64,000 bases of DNA from JAGOEF01 sp964511665 (GTDB taxonomy: Bacteria > Bacteroidota > Bacteroidia > Bacteroidales > ML635J-15). The stretch lies in contig CAZEHA010000011.1 in NCBI GenBank assembly GCA_964511665.1, positions 9,501 to 73,500 of the forward strand, written 5' to 3'. Position 1 is the first letter of the stretch. Each line of letters begins with the position of its first letter. The notes below the pieces were generated by a model. It did no database searches and was not told the DNA's origin. It was given only the letters and a program-made list of their open reading frames with translations. Positions 17,177 through 26,094 of this stretch are shown here, piece after piece. The translations under genes were made by a program, and so were the position numbers.

Positions 17177-18175
17177 ATGACTACACAAACACCAAATGTA
17201 ACCGAGTTGAATGAGCGTATTCGACAAGAAAGCTCATTTGTTGACATTATCAATTTTGAGCTTCAGAAAGTGATAATAGGTCAGAAACACCTGCTCGAGG
17301 GTTTGTTAATAGGCTTACTGAGCGATGGTCACATATTGCTCGAAGGCGTTCCCGGCCTTGCCAAGACATTAGCGATTAACACATTGGCCACTAGTATTGA
17401 TGCGGGTTTTAAACGCATTCAGTTTACTCCCGACTTATTACCTGCCGATCTTATCGGGACGATGATTTACAGCCAAAAACAGGAAGAGTTTATTGTAAAG
17501 AAAGGACCTGTTTTCAGTAATTTTATTTTGGCCGATGAGGTAAACCGTGCTCCCGCAAAGGTGCAATCGGCATTGCTCGAGGCTATGCAGGAAAGGCAGG
17601 TAACAATTGGCGACAAAACCTATTCGCTGGCCGATCCCTTTTTAGTAATGGCCACTATGAATCCTATTGAACAGGAAGGCACATATCCCTTGCCCGAAGC
17701 ACAACTCGATAGGTTTATGCTAAAAATAGTAATCGACTACCCGCGCCTCGAGGAAGAAAGGCTTATTGTGAGAGAAAACCTGGCTCAAGATTTTCCGCAA
17801 GCCAAAGCAGTGGTGAATCCTGCCGATATCATCAAGGCCAGAAAAATGGTAAGAGAGGTTTACCTAAGCGAGAAAATAGAAAATTACATTCTCGATATTG
17901 TATTCGCATCGCGCTATCCCGAGCAATATAAGCTCGAAAAGTATAAACCGCTTATTGAATATGGAGGTTCGCCCCGCGCAAGTATCAATCTGGCATTAGC
18001 CTCAAAAGCTTATGCGTTTATTAAGCGTAGAGGGTTTGTAATCCCCGAAGATGTGAGGGCAGTGTGCCACGATGTAATGAGACATCGCATCGGCTTAACC
18101 TATGAAGCCGAAGCTGAAAACATTACTACCGAAGAAATTATAAGCCAGATACTGAATACCATAGAGGTACCTTAA
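17177..18175 (+). CDS. MoxR-family AAA ATPase
   Basis: A 332-residue AAA+ chaperone of the MoxR family. Walker A GVPGLAKT is at 57-64, Walker B FILADEVNRAP at about 114-124, sensor 1 ATMNPIEQEGTYPLPEAQLDRF follows, and GGSPRAS is the sensor 2 region. These ATPases act with DUF58 and von Willebrand A proteins to assemble or activate partner complexes. It is the first gene of the Bat cluster, with all six genes on one strand, and matches the family length of about 330. The client is unknown. Confidence 0.94.
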   Translation: MTTQTPNVTELNERIRQESSFVDIINFELQKVIIGQKHLLEGLLIGLLSDGHILLEGVPGLAKTLAINTLATSIDAGFKRIQFTPDLLPADLIGTMIYSQKQEEFIVKKGPVFSNFILADEVNRAPAKVQSALLEAMQERQVTIGDKTYSLADPFLVMATMNPIEQEGTYPLPEAQLDRFMLKIVIDYPRLEEERLIVRENLAQDFPQAKAVVNPADIIKARKMVREVYLSEKIENYILDIVFASRYPEQYKLEKYKPLIEYGGSPRASINLALASKAYAFIKRRGFVIPEDVRAVCHDVMRHRIGLTYEAEAENITTEEIISQILNTIEVP

Positions 18176-18226
18176 CAGTAACATGGCAAGTGTTTTTCTG
18201 TTGGTGTACATCAATAATGAAGCAAG

Positions 18227-19090
18227 ATGGAAGCAACCGAATTGTTGAAACGGGTACGAAGAATCGAGATTAAAACCAAAGGTCTCTCGAATCAGATATT
18301 TGCAGGAGAGTATCACAGTGCTTTCAAAGGCAAGGGTATGGCTTTTAGCGAAGTGCGCGAATACAACTACGGCGACCCCATTAAGCACATCGACTGGCAT
18401 GTTACAGCGCGTTTTAACCATCCTTATGTGAAGGTGTTCGAAGAAGAAAGAGAACTAACGGTGGTGTTGCTTATTGACGTAAGTGGATCGGGTAAGTTTG
18501 GCACACAAGTGCAGCTAAAACAGTTTATGGCTGCCGAAATTGCAGCTGTATTATCGTTTTCGGCCATTCAGAACAACGATAAAATCGGTGTGGTTTTCTT
18601 TAGCGACAGAATCGAAAAGTTTATTCCTCCTAAAAAAGGGCGTAAGCACATTTTACACATTATAAGAGAGTTACTCGACTTTGAGCCCCAAAGCCGACGC
18701 ACCGATTTAACCGAAGCCCTGCGTTTTTTAACCAATGCAATCAAAAAACGCAGTACTGTATTTGTGCTTTCCGATTTTATTTCTCCCGACTATTCCGATG
18801 CATTAAAAATTGCTGCCCGAAAACACGACGTAGTTGCATTGCGACTCACCGACAAACGTGAGGGCAACATGGCCGATATGGGATTGGTGCAGTTTGCCGA
18901 CAACGAAACCGGAGAAATTTTCTGGGTGAACACATCATCGCCGCGAGTACGCAACCAATATAACGACTGGTGGCATAAGCACGAGCGACAATGTCGTGAT
19001 GTTTTTGCCCGATGTGCAGTTGATGCCGTTACAGTTACCACCGGCGACGATTATATTAAACCATTGATAACATTGTTTAAAAAGCGATGA
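18227..19090 (+). CDS. DUF58 domain protein of the Bat cluster
   Basis: A 287-residue cytoplasmic protein. The N-terminal HSAFKGKGMAFSEVREY and GDPIKHIDWHVTAR are the DUF58 signature. A von Willebrand A-like half follows, with the metal-site start LIDVSGSG (about residue 80) and later VFVLSDFISP. It ends TLFKKR. Such proteins sit between MoxR and membrane VWA proteins in aerotolerance clusters and are thought to link the two. Its stop overlaps the start of the next gene by 4 bases (ATGA). Confidence 0.92.
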   Translation: MEATELLKRVRRIEIKTKGLSNQIFAGEYHSAFKGKGMAFSEVREYNYGDPIKHIDWHVTARFNHPYVKVFEEERELTVVLLIDVSGSGKFGTQVQLKQFMAAEIAAVLSFSAIQNNDKIGVVFFSDRIEKFIPPKKGRKHILHIIRELLDFEPQSRRTDLTEALRFLTNAIKKRSTVFVLSDFISPDYSDALKIAARKHDVVALRLTDKREGNMADMGLVQFADNETGEIFWVNTSSPRVRNQYNDWWHKHERQCRDVFARCAVDAVTVTTGDDYIKPLITLFKKR

Positions 19091-20487
19091 ATATAACAAG
19101 GTTCATACAATTGTTTCTTGTGCATGCAGCATTAATCCATTTCAGTGCTGCTATAGCACAACAAAATGCAAAACTTCGCACTGATGTTGATAGCCTGGTA
19201 ATAGGTGACCAAATAAACCTTGCTATTGAATACTACGGAGATGAAGCCGACGAAATAATCTTTCCGAACTATACCGACACTATTTCGAACAAAATTTATA
19301 TTGTTAAGGCCGGAGATGTTCAACACAATAAAGACGGAAAACAACCTCTGTATTATCGCAACTATGTGCTCACTTGTTTCGATACAGGGTTCCATTATAT
19401 CCGTCCGGCTGGCATTTTCGTTGTAAACAAAGGCGATACCATTGGTATTGTAACCGACAGTTTGCATTTGAAAGTATTACCGTATGTTATGATGGACACT
19501 GTTCATCGCGACACGGTGAAGGCTTCGTTTGCAGGCATTGTGGTTTTTGGCCGTAACAATTTCGAAAGTGAAATAAATCAGGTTATTACCGATTCTATTG
19601 TAAAAAGTGTAAGCGAAGAAAGACTGAAAGAAATGCGCGATTCGGTTCGTCTTATTTACACACAGCAATTTGCTTCCGAGTTATATCGCAACACAGGATT
19701 CCGTAACGATGCAGCAGTAGTGCTGATTGCTGCAGGAGCCTTACAGTCGATTTTTATTATCGACCGAAACGAAATTCTAGAAAGTTTCAGAATACCCGGA
19801 GCCAACGATACGGTATTTGTGCAGGAATACGACACAGTGGCCAAGGGAGATATGTTATTTGTAACAATTGATGTAAAAAACATCGACGAAGAAAGGTTTA
19901 ACACACCGCTTACCTGGGCTGAATTTTGGTGGATGGTGGGTCAGTTTATTAAAAAGAACTGGTGGTGGCTGTTAATAACATTGGCATCTGTGCTAACCCT
20001 GTTGTATTTCTTATTCTTTCGCAAAAAAAATATCCGCCAACTGTTTCGAAAAATACCAATACCTGAACCTGCTCATCAGGTTGCACTGCGCGAGCTTGAA
20101 CGAATTCGCAACGAGAAAAAATGGCAATCGGGAAAATACCTTGAATTTTACAGTGAATTAACCGAAGTGTTGCGTAGATATATCGAAAGCCGCTTTGGAG
20201 TTTTTGCATTAGAAATGACAAGCGACCAAACCCTTGATTCAGTAGCAGAACTTTCTGAGATTTCGCAGCATCAGCTAAATATGTTAAGGCAGATATTATA
20301 CACTGCCGATACCGTGAAATTTGCTAAAGCCGAACCCCTATTTCACGAGAACGACCAGTGTTTAAAATATGCTTTCGAGTTGGTTGAAAGCACTATTGAA
20401 ACAGTCGATCCCGAAGCCGGGAAACCCGTGGAAGCATTTATTGAAGTGGAATCGGAAAAATCAGAGGAGGATCAACAACATGTTTAA
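19087..20487 (+). CDS. BatD-like membrane protein with periplasmic domain
   Basis: A 466-residue protein with a signal peptide (about 1-25), a beta-rich periplasmic domain (DVDSLVIGDQINLAIEYYG onward) and one strong membrane segment with a Trp cluster (WWWLLITLASVLTLLYFLFF, about 298-317). A cytoplasmic helical tail follows (HQVALRELERIRNEKKWQSGK...LTEVLRRYIESRFG), resembling DUF4381-type tails. It occupies the BatD position between DUF58 and BatA, but the periplasmic region is much shorter than that of classical BatD. Its 3' end holds the GAGGAGG that serves as ribosome site for the next gene, which it overlaps by eight bases. Confidence 0.75.
   Translation: MNITRFIQLFLVHAALIHFSAAIAQQNAKLRTDVDSLVIGDQINLAIEYYGDEADEIIFPNYTDTISNKIYIVKAGDVQHNKDGKQPLYYRNYVLTCFDTGFHYIRPAGIFVVNKGDTIGIVTDSLHLKVLPYVMMDTVHRDTVKASFAGIVVFGRNNFESEINQVITDSIVKSVSEERLKEMRDSVRLIYTQQFASELYRNTGFRNDAAVVLIAAGALQSIFIIDRNEILESFRIPGANDTVFVQEYDTVAKGDMLFVTIDVKNIDEERFNTPLTWAEFWWMVGQFIKKNWWWLLITLASVLTLLYFLFFRKKNIRQLFRKIPIPEPAHQVALRELERIRNEKKWQSGKYLEFYSELTEVLRRYIESRFGVFALEMTSDQTLDSVAELSEISQHQLNMLRQILYTADTVKFAKAEPLFHENDQCLKYAFELVESTIETVDPEAGKPVEAFIEVESEKSEEDQQHV
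20464..20470 (+). promoter_or_regulatory. Strong Shine-Dalgarno of batA, inside the previous gene
   Basis: GAGGAGG ends nine bases before ATG 20480. It decides the batA start over an in-frame ATG at 20369 that would add 37 residues with no membrane character. Strong purine-rich sites of this kind are uncommon in Bacteroidota. Confidence 0.65.
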
Positions 20488-21475
20488 CGATATCAGCTTT
20501 TTCAATAATGATTGTTTGTGGCTTCTGCTTATCATTGTGCCAATTACAGTGTTTTATATCCTACGGCATAATAAGCAGCAAGCTTCTATGGCTATATCAT
20601 CATCGTCGGTTTTCAAAGGTATCAGACCCGGGTTAAGAGTGAGGATGAGACATTCGTTATTTGTATTGCGCATGCTGGCACTGGCTTGTATAATTCTTAT
20701 AATTGCACGACCACAAAGTCGAAATACATGGCAAACCTCCACTACCGAGGGCATCGATATTATTATGGCGATGGATATCAGTGGCAGCATGTTAGCCGAA
20801 GACTTTAAGCCCAACCGGATGGAAGCGGCCAAAGATGTGGCAATAGAATTTATCAACAACAGGCGCAACGACCGCATTGGTTTGGTAATTTTTGCAGGTG
20901 AAAGCTTCACGCAATGTCCCTTAACCACCGATCACACTGTTCTTATAAACTTGTTCAAAGACATTCGTCACGATTTGTTGCAAGACGGAACTGCCATAGG
21001 TTCAGGCTTGGCTACCTCGGTAAGCCGGCTTAAAGAAAGCGATGCATTAAGTAAGGTTGTAATTTTACTTACCGATGGGGTAAACAATACAGGGGCAGTA
21101 GCCCCTCTTACTGCGGCCGAGATTGCCAAAGCTTTTGGCGTAAGAGTTTACACTATCGGTGTAGGAAAAAAAGGAACAGCTCCATATCCTGTAAAAACTG
21201 CTTTTGGCACCCAATACAGAGATATGGAAGTGAAAATTGACGAAGAAGTGCTCACCGAAATAGCAGAACTTACCGGAGGAAAGTACTATAGAGCCGAGAA
21301 TAAAGAAACTCTAAAGGATGTATATTACGAAATCGACCAGCTTGAAAAAACAAAACTAATGGTAAGCGACTTCAGCAAACCCGAAGAAAGGTTTTTTTGG
21401 TTGGCAATTACTGCTCTTGCAGCAGTGTTTCTCGAATTGTTGTTGCGTTTTACTGTGTATAAACCTATGCCATAG
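20480..21475 (+). CDS. batA: BatA, VWA-domain membrane protein
   Basis: A 331-residue protein. It has an N-terminal hydrophobic helix (LWLLLIIVPITVFYIL, about 13-28), a second one (VLRMLALACIILIIA, about 62-76), then a von Willebrand A domain with the MIDAS motif DISGSM (99-104), LTDGVNN further on, and a C-terminal membrane helix. BatA and BatB are paired integrin-like proteins of the Bacteroides aerotolerance cluster, placed in the inner membrane with the VWA domain facing the periplasm. The start at 20480 gives the usual family N-terminus. It is tightly linked to batB (11-base gap). Confidence 0.92.
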   Translation: MFNDISFFNNDCLWLLLIIVPITVFYILRHNKQQASMAISSSSVFKGIRPGLRVRMRHSLFVLRMLALACIILIIARPQSRNTWQTSTTEGIDIIMAMDISGSMLAEDFKPNRMEAAKDVAIEFINNRRNDRIGLVIFAGESFTQCPLTTDHTVLINLFKDIRHDLLQDGTAIGSGLATSVSRLKESDALSKVVILLTDGVNNTGAVAPLTAAEIAKAFGVRVYTIGVGKKGTAPYPVKTAFGTQYRDMEVKIDEEVLTEIAELTGGKYYRAENKETLKDVYYEIDQLEKTKLMVSDFSKPEERFFWLAITALAAVFLELLLRFTVYKPMP

Positions 21476-21479
21476 GAGG
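21474..21479 (+). promoter_or_regulatory. Shine-Dalgarno of batB
   Basis: AGGAGG overlaps the batA stop codon (TAG at 21473-21475) and lies seven bases before the batB ATG, an optimal spacing. It implies coupled translation of the VWA pair. Confidence 0.65.
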
Positions 21480-21486
21480 ATATATT

Positions 21487-22515
21487 ATGTTTCAGTTTCA
21501 TAGCAAAGAATATTTATGGTTACTGCTGGTACTACCGGTGTTCGCCTTGCTATGGTGGCTTGCCGGTTTGTCGCGAAAACGTAGTTTAAAGGCTTTTGGC
21601 GACAGCAATGTGGTTTCGTTGCTTATGCCCGGAGTGTCGGTGGGTTTTCGCAATTTAAAAATCGTTTTATTATTGATGGCATTTGCCATGCTGGTACTGG
21701 CTCTGGCAAGACCACGCTTTGGTAGTAGCCTGTTGGACGTTAAGCGTAATGGCATCGAGCTAATTGTTGCTATCGACGTTTCGAACAGTATGTTAACACG
21801 AGATGTAAAACCGAACCGGCTCGAAAGAGCGAAAAAGGGTGTAGAAAAACTGATAGCCGAATTGGAGAACGACCGAATTGGTCTCATAATTTTTGCCGGT
21901 GACTCCTATTTGCAATTACCGGTTACTAACGACTATGCATCGGCTCGTATGTTTCTGCGATCGATTAGCCCTGCATTGGCTCCCAAGCAGGGAACAGCCA
22001 TTGGCTCAGCAATCGAAATGGCAACACGCTCCTACACATCGGGCGATCAGATGAGTAAGGTACTGGTAATTTTTACCGATGGAGAAAACCACGAAGACGA
22101 CCCGGTGGGAGCAGCAAAAGAGGCTTACGAAAAAGGTATTATTATTCATACTGTTGGGATGGGCTTGCCTAATGGTCAACCGGTACCAATGCCCGATGGC
22201 AATGGATTTATGAAAGATCGCAGTGGTAATGTGGTAATGTCGAAACTTGATGAACTGTCATTGCAGCAAATTGCATCGGCAGCACATGGCATTTATGTGA
22301 GAACCGGAAGTAGCAATACTGGTATTGAGCTTATTGCCAACGAAATATCGAAAATGCAACAATCTACCATAACTTCACGGCAATATGCCGATTACGACGA
22401 AAAATTCGTGTATCCTGCAGCATTAGCATTGCTGTTTTTGGTATTGGGAGTACTGCTACCCGAACGGAAAACAATCAGACAACGGAAAATCGATTTATTT
22501 AAAGTAAATGATTGA
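21487..22515 (+). CDS. batB: BatB, VWA-domain membrane protein
   Basis: A 342-residue paralogue of BatA with the same plan: N-terminal helix YLWLLLVLPVFALLWWL, a second helix about 58-74, the MIDAS DVSNS (97-101), FTDGENHEDD, and a C-terminal helix (YPAALALLFLVLGVLL). The metal-site motif DxSxS is intact in both BatA and BatB, so both can bind ligand. It overlaps batC by eight bases if the first batC ATG is used. The family is linked to oxygen tolerance in Bacteroides and virulence in Leptospira, with mechanism unresolved. Confidence 0.92.
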   Translation: MFQFHSKEYLWLLLVLPVFALLWWLAGLSRKRSLKAFGDSNVVSLLMPGVSVGFRNLKIVLLLMAFAMLVLALARPRFGSSLLDVKRNGIELIVAIDVSNSMLTRDVKPNRLERAKKGVEKLIAELENDRIGLIIFAGDSYLQLPVTNDYASARMFLRSISPALAPKQGTAIGSAIEMATRSYTSGDQMSKVLVIFTDGENHEDDPVGAAKEAYEKGIIIHTVGMGLPNGQPVPMPDGNGFMKDRSGNVVMSKLDELSLQQIASAAHGIYVRTGSSNTGIELIANEISKMQQSTITSRQYADYDEKFVYPAALALLFLVLGVLLPERKTIRQRKIDLFKVND

Positions 22516-23206
22516 GATGAAAACCTATAGTATCATATTTCTGGTTGGCATACTTTTACTGGCCTCTTTGGCAACACATGCGCAGGCCGAACGTAAACAT
22601 ATCCGACAGGGTAATAAATCATACGAAAAAGGAAACTTCAACGAGGCAGAAGTATCGTTTAAAAAAGCCGCCGATTTGCAACCCGATATCTATCAGATTC
22701 GAAAGAATATGGGTGCTGCTTCGTACAAACAAGAAAAGTATGAAGATGCTTCCAAGTCGTTTGCCGGATATATGCTGGCTGCACGATCTGTAGATGAGCA
22801 GGCTGTTGCCTGGTATAATCTGGGAACATCGCTATTACAAGCCGGCGACTATGTGAAAAGTATCGATGCCTTGCAAAAATCGTTGATATTGAATCCGGCC
22901 AATAATCAGGCCAGACATAATCTGTCGGTAGCCAAATACATGCTTGCTAAACAGCAAAACGAAGGAGGAGGACAATGCAGTCGCCCCGATGGCGATGAGC
23001 AACAACAGCAACAGCAACAAGGGAACAACAACGAACAGCAGCAGGAGCAACAAGATGGTCAAAGCCAACCGAATCCCGAAGAAATATCGAAAGAGGATGC
23101 CCAGCGTATACTCGATGCACTAGAGCAGGAGGAAAAGGATGTGCAAGATAAGTTACAAAAACAAAAAGCACGTGTTCAAAAAATTCAGGTCGAAAAAGAA
23201 TGGTAA
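22508..23206 (+). CDS. batC: BatC, TPR protein with Gln-rich linker
   Basis: A 232-residue protein with a signal peptide (MKTYSIIFLVGILLLASLATHAQA). About three tetratricopeptide repeats follow (about 28-145: GNKSYEKGNFNEAEVSFKKA, SYKQEKYEDASKSFAGYM, GTSLLQAGDYVKSIDALQKS). A Gln/Asn-rich linker spans about 165-190, encoded by CAG/CAA runs, and a charged helix ends VEKEW, as in other BatC proteins. ATG 22517 is an alternative start that removes three residues. No batE follows; the next gene is convergent uvrA, 15 bases away. Confidence 0.85.
   Translation: MIEMKTYSIIFLVGILLLASLATHAQAERKHIRQGNKSYEKGNFNEAEVSFKKAADLQPDIYQIRKNMGAASYKQEKYEDASKSFAGYMLAARSVDEQAVAWYNLGTSLLQAGDYVKSIDALQKSLILNPANNQARHNLSVAKYMLAKQQNEGGGQCSRPDGDEQQQQQQQGNNNEQQQEQQDGQSQPNPEEISKEDAQRILDALEQEEKDVQDKLQKQKARVQKIQVEKEW
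22995..23058 (+). repeat. CAG/CAA-rich low-complexity tract in batC
   Basis: A run of glutamine codons (CAA, CAG) broken by Gly and Asn codons encodes the Gln-rich linker. Such short-period tracts are candidates for length change by slippage, though codon mixing here should limit it. Confidence 0.6.
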
Positions 23207-23221
23207 TTCTTTACTGCACCG

Positions 23222-26062
23222 CTAGGTCAGAATTCGAGTCGGAATTTCATGCCGAAGGTATTCAGCAGTGGCACTTTGTGTGTTATTAACAATTTCTTCG
23301 GGGCTGCCTTCGGCTATTATTAGCCCCCCTTTTGCCCCTCCTTCAGGCCCCATGTCGATAATATGGTCGGCACATTTTATTACATCAAGGTTGTGCTCAA
23401 TAATGATTAGAGTATTTCCTTTGTCTGCCAATCTGTTCAATACGTGAAGCAATACTCTGATATCTTCGAAATGTAAACCTGTGGTGGGTTCGTCAAGGAT
23501 ATAAAGGGTTTTTCCCGTATCTTTCTTCATAAGTTCGGTAGCAATTTTTACCCGCTGCGATTCTCCACCCGACAGGCTGGTTGACGACTGCCCCAGCGAA
23601 ATATATCCAAGTCCTACATCTTGCAAGGTTAATAGCTTATGCGAAATAGACGGAATGTTTTCGAAAAACTCTATAGCATTGTCTATCGTCATATCAAGTA
23701 CATCTGATATCGATTTCCCCTTAAATCGAACCTCAAGGGTTTCGCGGTTATAGCGCTTTCCGTGGCAGGCTTCGCATTCGACATGCACTTCAGGTAAAAA
23801 ATTCATTTCAATAATTCTAACACCGGCTCCCTGACATGTTTCGCAGCGACCACCTTTCACATTAAACGAGAAACGTCCCAGCTTGTAGCCTCGAATTTTT
23901 GATTCGGGGAGGCTTTCGAAAAGCTTGCGGATGTCAGTAAACAAACCCGTGTAGGTTGCAGCATTCGATCGTGGACTACGGCCAATAGGCGACTGATCGA
24001 CCTCGATTACTTTATCGATGTTTTCAATGCCTTTTAAATCCATATAGGGCAAGGGTTCGTTTTGCGAACGATAAAAGTGTTTGCTTAAAATTGGATACAG
24101 TGTTTCGTGAATAATGCTCGATTTTCCGCTACCCGAAACACCGGTAACGCAGATGATTTTACCAAGAGGAATGCTTATGCTAATGTTTTTTAAATTATTC
24201 CCTGATGCTCCCGATAAAACCAGACTTTTTCCATTGCCTTTTCTGCGGTTTTTCGGGGGTTCTATGTGTTTGCTTCCATTGATGTATTGAGCTGTAATAC
24301 CGTCTGATTTATCAATATCTGCAGGGGGCCCCGCATAAACAATTCTACCACCCTTACGACCTGCTCCCGGCCCAATGTCGATGATAAAGTCCGATTCCAT
24401 AATCATTTCTTTATCGTGCTCAACCACAATAATTGAATTACCCCTGTCTCTCAGTTCTTTTAATGATGCAATTAGCTTAAGGTTGTCGCGTGGATGAAGC
24501 CCAATACTGGGTTCGTCGAGGATATACAGAACATTAATGAGACGAGATCCTATTTGCGTTGCAAGCCTTATACGTTGTGTTTCTCCTCCCGAAAGACTCT
24601 TAGCCGGCCGGTCGAGCGACAGATAGTCGAGCCCAACATTGATCAGGAAAGAAATGCGACTGAGTATTTCTTTTATCACTTCACCGGCTATCAATTGTTG
24701 CTTTTTACTAAACTCCTGAGGTGCTTTTTCAAGCCAATCGTAAAGCATACATAAGTCGAGTGCAGCAAGATCGGCAATGTTTTTTTCGTTGATTCTGAAA
24801 TGTAACGATTCTTTCTTCAATCGTTGCCCATTACAAACCGGACACACAATTTGAGTATGGAACTGAAAGTTGTCTTCAATCGGTTTGCCGTTGCCTTGCT
24901 CTTCGGTATGCTTATTCCTTATTTGATTCACTATGCCTTCGAAACGGACTACATATCCCGGATTTGCTCCCAATGGAGTATTCTTTAGCAGTAATGGTTC
25001 CTCGCAGCCATATAATATACATTGTAGTGCAGCGTCGGGAAGTTCAGAAACGGGAATGCTCAACGAACACTTATACTTTTCGCAAACTGCCTCCAAAATC
25101 CAAAAGGGAAATGTGTTTTTGAACTTTCCGAGACTTACAATAGCCCCCTCTTTAATACTAAGCGATTCGTCGGGAATAAGCTTGCTGATATCTATGTCGG
25201 GCAAAACACCTAATCCGTTGCAATGCGGACAGGCTCCCTGAGGCGAATTGAACGAAAAGGTATGCGGAGCAGGCTCATTGTACGAAATACCGGTAGTGGG
25301 GCACATTAGGTGTCGTGAAAAAAAACGAGACTCACTGTTATCTTTTACTTGAAGCATAATAACCCCTTTGCCATACTTCATAGCTGTTTCAATTGATGCC
25401 TTTAGTCGGTTATGGTCTTTTTCATCAACCACCAGTTTGTCGATAACCAATTCTATATGATGGGTTTTATACCTGTCGAGCCTATGCTGAGGACGTATTT
25501 CTTCAATATTACCATCGATGCGTGCATGCAAAAAACCTTTTTTACGAAACATTTCGAACAATTCGCGATAATGTCCTTTTCTACCGTCAACTACCGGAGC
25601 CAGCAAATAAATTGCTTTGTTGCTATAGTCGCTGATTATTTTGTTAATGATTTGCTCATCGGTGTACTTTATCATTACTTCACCGGTGAGGTATGAATAG
25701 GCTATCGATGCGCGTGCAAACAACAATCGTAGATAATCGTAGATTTCGGTTACTGTTCCCACTGTCGATCGTGGGTTTTTTACCGTTGTTTTTTGTTCGA
25801 TAGATATCACCGGACTTAGACCCGTAATTCTATCTACCTTGGGTCGTTCGAGATTGCCAATAAATTGCCTGGCATAGGCCGAAAAAGTTTCAAGATACCT
25901 ACGTTGACCCTCGGCATAAATGGTATCGAATGCCAGCGATGATTTTCCGCTTCCGCTTAATCCGGTAATTACAGTAAGCTGCCTATGAGGTATGGCTACA
26001 TCAATGTTTTGCAGATTGTGCTCATTTGCACCATAAATTTCAATAAAACGATTCGTTTTCAT
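23222..26062 (-). CDS. uvrA: UvrABC excinuclease subunit A
   Basis: A roughly 946-residue dimeric ABC ATPase that finds bulky DNA lesions and loads UvrB. Walker A GLSGSGKSS is near the N-terminus and GVSGSGKSS in the second half, with signature motifs LSGGETQRIRLA and LSGGESQRVKIA. The second zinc module CETCQGAG...CEACHG is intact. The first zinc module reads CPTTG instead of CPxCG (25289-25303), losing one cysteine, while CPHCNGLG is kept. ATG 26062 is chosen; a GTG at 26077 would add five residues. It is the last gene of a long run behind a lytic transglycosylase. Confidence 0.96.
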   Translation of the reverse strand: MKTNRFIEIYGANEHNLQNIDVAIPHRQLTVITGLSGSGKSSLAFDTIYAEGQRRYLETFSAYARQFIGNLERPKVDRITGLSPVISIEQKTTVKNPRSTVGTVTEIYDYLRLLFARASIAYSYLTGEVMIKYTDEQIINKIISDYSNKAIYLLAPVVDGRKGHYRELFEMFRKKGFLHARIDGNIEEIRPQHRLDRYKTHHIELVIDKLVVDEKDHNRLKASIETAMKYGKGVIMLQVKDNSESRFFSRHLMCPTTGISYNEPAPHTFSFNSPQGACPHCNGLGVLPDIDISKLIPDESLSIKEGAIVSLGKFKNTFPFWILEAVCEKYKCSLSIPVSELPDAALQCILYGCEEPLLLKNTPLGANPGYVVRFEGIVNQIRNKHTEEQGNGKPIEDNFQFHTQIVCPVCNGQRLKKESLHFRINEKNIADLAALDLCMLYDWLEKAPQEFSKKQQLIAGEVIKEILSRISFLINVGLDYLSLDRPAKSLSGGETQRIRLATQIGSRLINVLYILDEPSIGLHPRDNLKLIASLKELRDRGNSIIVVEHDKEMIMESDFIIDIGPGAGRKGGRIVYAGPPADIDKSDGITAQYINGSKHIEPPKNRRKGNGKSLVLSGASGNNLKNISISIPLGKIICVTGVSGSGKSSIIHETLYPILSKHFYRSQNEPLPYMDLKGIENIDKVIEVDQSPIGRSPRSNAATYTGLFTDIRKLFESLPESKIRGYKLGRFSFNVKGGRCETCQGAGVRIIEMNFLPEVHVECEACHGKRYNRETLEVRFKGKSISDVLDMTIDNAIEFFENIPSISHKLLTLQDVGLGYISLGQSSTSLSGGESQRVKIATELMKKDTGKTLYILDEPTTGLHFEDIRVLLHVLNRLADKGNTLIIIEHNLDVIKCADHIIDMGPEGGAKGGLIIAEGSPEEIVNNTQSATAEYLRHEIPTRILT

Positions 26063-26094
26063 ACCCTTCTGTTCCACCTCTAAGTTTCAAGTGT

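Noticed and set aside
22995..23058. CAG/CAA tract considered as a CRISPR-like or regulatory repeat
   Set aside because: It is in frame and encodes the Gln-rich linker of BatC; there are no spacers.
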